This document shows positions 1-5,789 of a DNA stretch of 5,789 nucleotides, in pieces. The position numbers and the translations under genes are program-made. The notes under the pieces are model-generated. The model was not told the DNA's origin. It searched no databases and saw only the letters and a program-made list of their open reading frames with translations. The DNA lies in NCBI GenBank assembly GCA_050115015.1, contig JASFRI010000286.1, forward strand, positions 1 to 5,789, in the 5' to 3' direction. How positions within the stretch are numbered: position 1 is the stretch's first letter; every line of letters starts with the position of its first letter. This stretch comes from JASFRI01 sp050115015 (GTDB lineage: Bacteria; Acidobacteriota; Polarisedimenticolia; CBDVAL01).

Positions 1-99
1 TCCGAGGAGCGACCACTCGTAAGGAGGCCGGAGGGCCTTGAGGAGCGCGTCCCATCCGAGCAGCACGACGCCGCCCACATGCTCGAAGGCCTTGATCAG
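1..99 (-). CDS. mlaE: MlaE/YrbE-type ABC transporter permease, N-terminal fragment (partial, runs off left edge)
   Basis: Only the first 33 codons are visible. They read (M)IKAFEHVGGVVLLGWD followed by ALLKALRPPYEWSLLG, open to the window edge. A short amphipathic N-terminal helix followed by an 'LRPP-[YF]-x-W' segment just before the membrane domain is how many MlaE/YrbE permeases begin (family knowledge). These permeases pair with the MlaF ATPase and an MCE-domain MlaD protein to move phospholipids between the inner and outer membranes. No ATG or TTG is available in frame. The chosen start is CTG at 99-97, because GGAGG lies 6 nt upstream (110-106) and the protein then begins at the homologous point. 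Alternatives are GTG at 135-133, which adds 12 residues and has no Shine-Dalgarno, and GTG at 78-76, which cuts into the conserved part. The gene is last in the minus-strand hyuAB transcription unit. The family call rests on a short stretch and is moderate. Confidence 0.6.
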   Translation of the reverse strand, partial: MIKAFEHVGGVVLLGWDALLKALRPPYEWSLLG

Positions 100-194
100 G
101 GCTGACCTCCGGACTCGCCCGGGTTCCGGAGCCACGCGGACGGGGGCGTGGTGTCCCGCCGCCGCCGGAGAGCCCGCAGCGGGACGGACGCCAT
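96..194 (-). CDS. Possible small ORF of 32 codons between hyuB and mlaE
   Basis: The ATG at 194-192 starts 1 nt after the hyuB stop (TGA 198-196). It has a very good Shine-Dalgarno, GGAGGAGGG at 208-200, 5 nt upstream and inside the last hyuB codons. The predicted 32-residue peptide is basic and proline-rich, beginning MASVPLRALRRRRDTTPP and ending SGGQP. It has no membrane segment and matches no family I recognise. Its TGA (98-96) overlaps the proposed CTG start of mlaE as CTGA, the arrangement used for termination-reinitiation coupling. It may therefore be a translational coupler rather than a functional peptide. Other explanations are chance in GC-rich DNA, or a single-base sequence error that split an extended mlaE 5' end, since mlaE lies in another frame of the same strand. 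Confidence 0.3.
   Translation of the reverse strand: MASVPLRALRRRRDTTPPSAWLRNPGESGGQP
106..110 (-). promoter_or_regulatory. Shine-Dalgarno supporting a CTG start of mlaE
   Basis: GGAGG on the minus strand, followed by a 6-nt spacer and then CTG at 99-97. It is the only good ribosome-binding site near the permease start. It favours CTG over GTG135 and GTG78, neither of which has a well-placed site. Confidence 0.5.
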
Positions 195-195
195 C

Positions 196-1790
<1,595 letters not shown>

Positions 1791-1794
<4 letters not shown>

Positions 1795-3761
1795 CCTCCC
1801 ACCTCCAGCACCAGCGACCCCAGCTCGTCGACACGCGCGCGGACGCCCCGGGGAAGCCAGTGGGTCGCGGAGTACTCGGTCACCAGGGCGGGACCCTGGA
1901 CCTCCATCCCGGGCCGCATCCGCTCCCGGGCGTAGGCGGGTGCCTCCTCCCAACGGCCCTCCTCGAGCCAGACCCGCCGTGGCCCCAGGCCCGCCGGTGC
2001 AGCATCCCGTGAGCCCGGCTCCTGCCGGGCCAGCTCCGGGGGCGGCACCGGTCCGACGGCCCGCAGCCGGACGTTCACGATCTCCACGCACCGGGTCGGG
2101 TCGGCGTGTCCGCGCCGGGACTCGTGCTCCCCGTGGAACGCCTCCTCCATCCGGTCGCCGAACGGGACGGTGAGCTCGAAGGACTGGCCCCGGTAGCGCA
2201 GGTCCGCCGTGCGCTCGAGCCGCACTTCCTCCGGTCCGAACCCCTCCGCCGCCAGCAGGCCGAGCGCCTCCTGCTCCATCCGCCGGAAGCTGCCCTCCAG
2301 CTGGGCCACCGCGTCGCCGGTGACGTTCAGCAGGACCGTCTCCGACCGGTGCAGCACCACGTCGGCGGCGAGCATCCCCAGCGCCGAGAAGACCCCGGGC
2401 TCGGCGGGGATCCGCACCCGGGGGATCCCCAGGCTCCGGGCCAGCGCCACGACGTGCAGCCCGCCGGCACCGCCGAAGCAATAGAGAACGAAGCGGGACG
2501 GATCGTGTCCCCGCTCCAGCGAGATCACGCGGATCGCCCGTTCCATCGAGGCCTCCGCGACCCGGAGGATCCCCTCCGCGGCCCGATCCGCCGTCAGGCC
2601 GAGCGCGTCGGCGAGGCGCCCCAGGGCAACCCGGGCCCGTCCCGGGTCCAGGGACATCTCCCCTCCCAGGAAGCCCTCCGGACAGATCCGGCCCAGGTGG
2701 AGGTTGGCGTCGGTCACCGTGGGCTGGTCCCCGGCGCCATAGCAGGCGGGCCCCGGGTCCGATCCGGCGCTACGCGGCCCGACCCGGAGCGCCCCTCCCC
2801 GGTCCCGCCAGGCGATGGACCCGCCGCCCGCGCCGACGGTGTGGATGTCGATCATCGGGAGACGCAGCGGCCACGGGCCGAAGGAACCGTCGGCGGTGAG
2901 GCGTGGACGCCCGTCGATCAGCGAGACGTCCGTGGACGTGCCCCCCATGTCGAAGGTGATGACCTGCTCCTCGCCGGCCCGGGCCCCGAGCCACGCGGCC
3001 CCGACCACCCCCCCCGCCGGACCGGATAGCACCGTCTGCACCGGCATCTCGGCGGCGGCGGCGGCGGACAGCGTGCCCCCGTCGGAGCGCAGCACCCAGA
3101 GGGGCTCGGCCCCCAGCCGCGACAGGTAGGACTCCATCAGCGGACGGAGGTAGGCGTTGATCACCGTGGCGGTGGCACGCTCGTACTCGCGGTACTCCCG
3201 CAGCACCCGGTGCGACGCCGAGACGGGGATTCCCAGCGGGTCCAGCGCCCGGCAGACGCGCTCCTCGTTTCCGGGGTTGGCATAGCTGTGGAGCAGCACG
3301 ACCGCGACCGCCTCGACCCCCGTCGCCGCCAGCGTCTTCCGCAGCGCCTGCAGGGAGGCAGCGTCCGGCTCGCTCTCCACGCTTCCGTCCGCCAGGGTCC
3401 GCTCCTCGATCTCGAAGCAGAGCGCCTCGGGCACGAGTGCCGGCGGACGCCGCGGTTCCAGCGCGTAGATCCGGGGTCGATCCTGGCGGGCGATCGTCAG
3501 GAGGTCCCGGAAGCCGGCGGTCGTGACCAGGGCCGTCCGGCTGCCACGGCGCTCGAGGAGCGCGTTCGTGCCGACGGTCGTGCCGTGCACCATGCCAGCG
3601 GCACCGGCGACCCGGCGCCACCCCGTCGCCACGGCCGCCGCGGGATCCCGGGGCGTGGACGGCACCTTCCAGGCCCGCACCCTGCCCCGGTCCAGAGACA
3701 CGAAGTCCGTGAAGGTACCGCCGGTATCGACGCCGATCCGGTGGGGCCGTGGTCGGCTCAC
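1791..3761 (-). CDS. hyuA: Hydantoinase A / oxoprolinase family ATPase subunit (HyuA-type)
   Basis: This is a 656-residue protein of the usual HyuA length. It is the ATP-using partner of HyuB: an ASKHA-fold subunit thought to phosphorylate the amide or carbonyl substrate so that it can be opened or carboxylated. From the GTG start the order is GVDTGGTFTD (10-19, first phosphate loop), VHGTTVGTNALLER (58-71), TFDMGGTSTD (269-278, second phosphate loop), HTVGAGGGSIAW (307-318), SDPGPACYG (334-342), FGGAGGLH (429-436), EPGVFSALG (454-462), RYRGQSFEL (522-530) and a C-terminal domain with GPALVTEYSAT near 623-633. No key motif is missing. GTG 3761 was chosen because the family begins a few residues before IGVDTGG. 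An in-frame ATG at 3842 would lie upstream of the predicted transcription start and inside the divergent gene. A good Shine-Dalgarno is absent, but a 14-codon leader ORF ends on this GTG. The substrate is unknown. Confidence 0.93.
1802..1806 (-). promoter_or_regulatory. Ribosome-binding site of hyuB inside the hyuA 3' end
   Basis: GGAGG on the minus strand, 7 nt before GTG 1794-1792, within the last codons of hyuA. Together with the GTGA stop/start overlap it fixes the hyuB start. It rules out the open frame that continues for 229 more codons through hyuA. Confidence 0.75.
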
Positions 3762-3802
3762 CGCCGGCCCCGGAGGGAGCCTGGATTGACACCCATTCGC
3801 AT
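3758..3802 (-). other. Possible 14-codon leader ORF overlapping the hyuA start
   Basis: On the minus strand, ATG 3802-3800 opens MRMGVNPGSLRGRR and stops at TGA 3760-3758, which overlaps the hyuA GTG (3761-3759) as GTGA. A second in-frame ATG lies at 3796. The first ATG falls about 2 nt from the transcription start predicted from the shared -10 element, so it could be read as a leaderless start. HyuA itself has no strong Shine-Dalgarno, so coupling from this ORF could supply its ribosomes. The peptide is too short for codon-based proof, and a chance ORF is quite possible. Confidence 0.25.
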
Positions 3803-3815
3803 CGTTGCCTATAGT
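3786..3815 (+). promoter_or_regulatory. Sigma70-type promoter for the acyltransferase-serA unit
   Basis: The perfect -35 hexamer TTGACA (3786-3791) is followed by an 18-nt spacer and a -10 hexamer TATAGT (3810-3815), five of six to consensus. Transcription should start near 3820-3825, about 11-16 nt before the ATG at 3836. This AT-leaning patch stands out in the very GC-rich surroundings and lies in the only divergent intergenic gap. Confidence 0.75.
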
Positions 3816-3816
3816 A
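3810..3816 (-). promoter_or_regulatory. Reverse-strand reading of the shared -10 element, possible hyuA promoter
   Basis: The + strand heptamer TATAGTA reads TACTATA on the minus strand, so it keeps the T, A and T bases that matter most in a -10 hexamer (TACTAT) in both directions. A minus start near 3804 would give hyuA a leader of roughly 43 nt. No recognisable -35 hexamer sits 16-18 nt upstream on this strand (GCATCC at 3839-3834 is poor). Reverse activity would therefore depend on the -10 or on an activator. Confidence 0.4.
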
Positions 3817-3835
3817 GCATCCTCGGATCGACCGG

Positions 3836-4606
3836 ATGCCATCCCTTCGCGGCCTCTTCTGCGTTCTCGCCCTCCCCTTCCACACCGCCGTCCTGGGGGT
3901 GGTGGCGCTGGGAGTGTGCCTGCTGGCGCCCGGCGACGGGGTCCTTCGGATCGCCCGCCTTTGGTCCCGGGTCATCCTGTGGACCGCCGGGGTCGAGGTC
4001 CGGCCCCTGGGAGCGGAGCGCACCGCCGGAGGTCCCTGGGTGGTGCTCTGCAACCACCAGAGCCTCTTCGACATCCCGGCCCTCGTCCTGACCCTCCGCC
4101 GGCCCTTCCGGATCGTCGCGAAGCGCGAGCTTTTCCGCATCCCGATCTTCGGATGGGTGCTCCGCATGTCCGGCTTCATCGGTATCGACCGGTCTCGCCG
4201 GGATCGGGCCATCGCCTCCCTGGGCCAGGGGAGCCGGGTCCTCCAGGAGGGGCGTCACCTGGTCATGTTCGTGGAGGGCACCCGGAGCGATGACGGGAAC
4301 CTCCGCCCGCTCAAGAAGGGAGCGTTCCACGTGGCGCAGGGGAGCGGCGTGGACCTGCTCCCGGTCACGTTCAGCGGCAGCCGCGGGGTGCTCCCGCGCC
4401 AGGGGTACGTGCCCCGCCCCGGGGTCATCGACGTCCAGGTCGGCGAGCCGCTGCCCCACCCTCCTCCCGGCGCACCGGTGGGCGAGGGGATCGTCCGGGA
4501 CGCGGCCGCGGCGCTGCGGGCCGGCTATACCTCCAGGCACGCCGTCGACCTCGACCGGACCGCCGGCATGGGAAACCGGCAGCGCGGACGGAGGGCGGCG
4601 GGGTGA
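3836..4606 (+). CDS. plsC: 1-acyl-sn-glycerol-3-phosphate acyltransferase (PlsC/LPLAT family)
   Basis: This 256-residue inner-membrane enzyme is predicted to transfer an acyl group to lysophosphatidic acid, giving phosphatidic acid for phospholipid synthesis. A hydrophobic segment at about 7-31 should anchor it. The four family blocks are present in order: NHQSLFD (73-79, catalytic HX4D with His74 and Asp79), GFIGIDR (113-119), FVEGTRS (145-151, Val where many bacterial enzymes have Pro, as in some plant LPATs) and LPVTFSGS (175-182). The start is fixed because an in-frame TAG at 3815-3817 lies upstream and ATG 3836 is the only start before the hydrophobic segment. The Shine-Dalgarno is weak (only GGA about 8 nt upstream) and the predicted leader is very short. 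The last 25 or so residues are a basic tail outside the conserved domain. Exact acyl-acceptor specificity, including related ornithine-lipid or lysophospholipid acyltransferases, is not certain. Confidence 0.88.
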   Translation: MPSLRGLFCVLALPFHTAVLGVVALGVCLLAPGDGVLRIARLWSRVILWTAGVEVRPLGAERTAGGPWVVLCNHQSLFDIPALVLTLRRPFRIVAKRELFRIPIFGWVLRMSGFIGIDRSRRDRAIASLGQGSRVLQEGRHLVMFVEGTRSDDGNLRPLKKGAFHVAQGSGVDLLPVTFSGSRGVLPRQGYVPRPGVIDVQVGEPLPHPPPGAPVGEGIVRDAAAALRAGYTSRHAVDLDRTAGMGNRQRGRRAAG

Positions 4607-4614
4607 CGGGAACC

Positions 4615-4621
4615 AAGGAGG
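4615..4621 (+). promoter_or_regulatory. Strong Shine-Dalgarno of serA
   Basis: AAGGAGG, 5 nt before ATG 4627, in the 20-nt gap after the acyltransferase stop. It fixes the serA start. It contrasts with the weak site of the gene before it. Confidence 0.85.
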
Positions 4622-4626
4622 CGAAG

Positions 4627-5789
4627 ATGGTGCGGATCCTGATCGCGGACAAGGTCGCCCCCGCCTGCGCCGAACGGCTCAAGGCCGCCGGCTTCCAGGT
4701 CGACCTGGGGGCCGGCCGGCCACGGGAGGAGACCCTGGCGGCGCTCGCATCCGCCGACGGCCTCGTCGTCCGCAGCGCGACGAAGGTCGATACCGGGCTC
4801 CTCGACGGGGCGCCGGGCCTCAAGGCCATCGGCCGGGCCGGCGAGGGCGTGGACAACATCGACGTCGCGGCGGCAACCGAGCGGGGCATCGTGGTGATGA
4901 ACACGCCCGGCGGCAACACGATCTCCGCGGCGGAGCACACCCTGGGCCTGCTGATCGCCCTCGCACGGCGCATCCCCGAGGCGGACCGGTCGATGCGCGA
5001 CCACCGCTGGGAGCGCGGGCGGTTCCTGGGCGTGGAGCTGCTCGGCAAGTCCCTGGGGATCATCGGCCTCGGGAAGATCGGCCGCGAGGTGGCCGCCCGC
5101 GCCCGGGGGTTCGGGATGCAGATCCTGGGTCACGATCCGCATCTCTCCGAGGAGCAGCAGCGGCAGATCAACGTCGAGCCCTTGCCCCTCGCGAGGTTGC
5201 TGGAGCGCGCCGATTTCCTCACGGTGCACACGCCCCTGACCGACGCCACCCGCCACCTGATCGGGGAGCCGGAGCTGCGCGCGGCCCGGCGGGGCATCCG
5301 CCTGATCAACTGCGCCCGGGGGGGCATCTACGACGAGGCGGCGGTCGCGGCGGCCATCCGCGACGGCAGGGTCGCCGGCGCGGCCTTCGACGTCTTCGAG
5401 ACGGAGCCCCCGTCCACGAGCCCCCTGATCGGGCTGGACGAGGCGATCTGCACCCCCCACCTGGGCGCGTCGACCCACGAGGCCCAGGAGAAGGTGGCGG
5501 TGCGGATCGCCGACCAGATGATCGAGCTGCTACGCGACGGCGTGCCCCGCCACGCGCTGAACCTCGCCACCGTGGAACCCGCCCTGCGGCCGCGGCTGGA
5601 CCCGTACCGCGTGCTGGCTGCCAAGCTCGGCCGCCTGCAGGCCTATCTCGTGGACGGACCCGTCGAGGAGATCCGCGTCGAGTGGTTCGGCGAGGTCCTG
5701 GAGCTTCCCAGCGACCCGCTGCTCGCGGCGGTCCTCACCGGCTATCTCCGGAACGTCCTGCAAGAACCGGTGAACGAGGTGAACGCCCA
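4627..5789 (+). CDS. serA: D-3-phosphoglycerate dehydrogenase, long form (partial, runs off right edge)
   Basis: 387 codons are visible with no stop. The enzyme oxidises 3-phosphoglycerate to 3-phosphohydroxypyruvate with NAD+, the first step of serine synthesis, in the cytoplasm. Visible features are the substrate-site VVRSATKV (47-54), GRAGEGVDNID (69-79), TPGGNTISAAEHT (93-105), the Rossmann loop GLGKIG (147-152) with Asp170 placed to bind the NAD ribose, NCARGG with catalytic Arg231, FETEP with Glu260, and TPHLGAST with His278. After about residue 310 comes the start of the extra domain found in long (Mycobacterium-type) PGDHs, with LAAKLGRLQAYL (330-341), a 'VEWFGEV' strand and EPVNEVNA at the visible end. 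A C-terminal serine-binding ACT domain is therefore expected beyond the window. The gene is probably co-transcribed with the acyltransferase 20 nt upstream. A paralogous 2-hydroxyacid dehydrogenase is unlikely given the extra domain. Confidence 0.93.
   Translation, partial: MVRILIADKVAPACAERLKAAGFQVDLGAGRPREETLAALASADGLVVRSATKVDTGLLDGAPGLKAIGRAGEGVDNIDVAAATERGIVVMNTPGGNTISAAEHTLGLLIALARRIPEADRSMRDHRWERGRFLGVELLGKSLGIIGLGKIGREVAARARGFGMQILGHDPHLSEEQQRQINVEPLPLARLLERADFLTVHTPLTDATRHLIGEPELRAARRGIRLINCARGGIYDEAAVAAAIRDGRVAGAAFDVFETEPPSTSPLIGLDEAICTPHLGASTHEAQEKVAVRIADQMIELLRDGVPRHALNLATVEPALRPRLDPYRVLAAKLGRLQAYLVDGPVEEIRVEWFGEVLELPSDPLLAAVLTGYLRNVLQEPVNEVNA

Noticed and set aside
1795..2481. A 229-codon N-terminal extension of the hyuB frame reaching back to 2481
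   Set aside because: It lies wholly inside hyuA in another frame, is Arg/Gly/Ala/Pro-rich with no family similarity, and the real HyuB start at GTG 1794 has a ribosome-binding site and homologous start position.
3050..3066. GGC/GCC triplet run that looks like a microsatellite
   Set aside because: It encodes an alanine run in HyuA, in frame and short. It fits local codon use rather than a contingency repeat.
3762..3842. ATG at 3842 as the hyuA start (27 extra residues)
   Set aside because: It would lie upstream of the predicted minus transcription start and overlap the plsC coding sequence. The extra residues do not match the family, which starts just before IGVDTGG.
2770..4212. Minus-strand open frame of 480 codons spanning the divergent promoter and both flanking genes
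   Set aside because: Its translation is an out-of-frame copy of hyuA plus antisense of plsC, low in hydrophobic order and rich in Arg/Gly. This is typical of stop-poor GC-rich DNA.
4525..5478. Minus-strand open frame of 317 codons opposite serA
   Set aside because: It is antisense to the conserved SerA catalytic domain. The long open frame follows from the lack of A/T-rich stop codons, and no motif was recognised.

Overview
The window is very GC-rich (visibly near 70%), with strong G/C preference at third codon positions and almost no non-coding sequence. It reads as a chromosomal piece of a Gram-negative (diderm) bacterium: the left edge carries what looks like the start of an MlaE-type phospholipid-transport permease, which implies an outer membrane. 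The phylum cannot be fixed from sequence alone. High-GC environmental lineages such as Methylomirabilota/Rokubacteria, Gemmatimonadota or myxobacteria-like groups would all fit (inference, low confidence). No IS element, CRISPR array, tRNA, rRNA or prophage gene was seen.

Layout. A 74-bp divergent intergenic region (3762-3835) splits the window. To its left, on the minus strand, lie hyuA (1791-3761), hyuB (196-1794, sharing a 4-nt GTGA overlap with hyuA), a possible 32-codon small ORF (96-194) and the 5' end of an mlaE-like permease gene that runs off the left edge. To its right, on the plus strand, lie a PlsC-family 1-acyl-glycerol-3-phosphate acyltransferase gene (3836-4606) and, 20 nt further, a long-form D-3-phosphoglycerate dehydrogenase gene (serA, 4627 to beyond the right edge) with a near-perfect Shine-Dalgarno.

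How they work together. HyuA and HyuB are the two subunits of an ATP-dependent hydantoinase / 5-oxoprolinase / acetone-carboxylase superfamily enzyme. Its substrate cannot be assigned here. SerA starts serine biosynthesis from 3-phosphoglycerate, PlsC makes phosphatidic acid, and MlaE belongs to inter-membrane phospholipid trafficking. The last two share a membrane-lipid theme across the divergent promoter, but the cluster does not form one obvious pathway.

The most interesting signals are regulatory. There is a strong sigma70-like promoter (TTGACA-N18-TATAGT) whose -10 heptamer TATAGTA has the TANNNTA symmetry expected of a bidirectional promoter. On the minus strand, successive reading frames are linked by stop/start overlaps: a 14-codon leader ORF ends in GTGA at the hyuA start, hyuA ends in GTGA at the hyuB start, and the small ORF after hyuB ends in CTGA at a probable CTG start of mlaE. 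The protein-coding content itself is ordinary, and I see no convincing new defence or mobile system.
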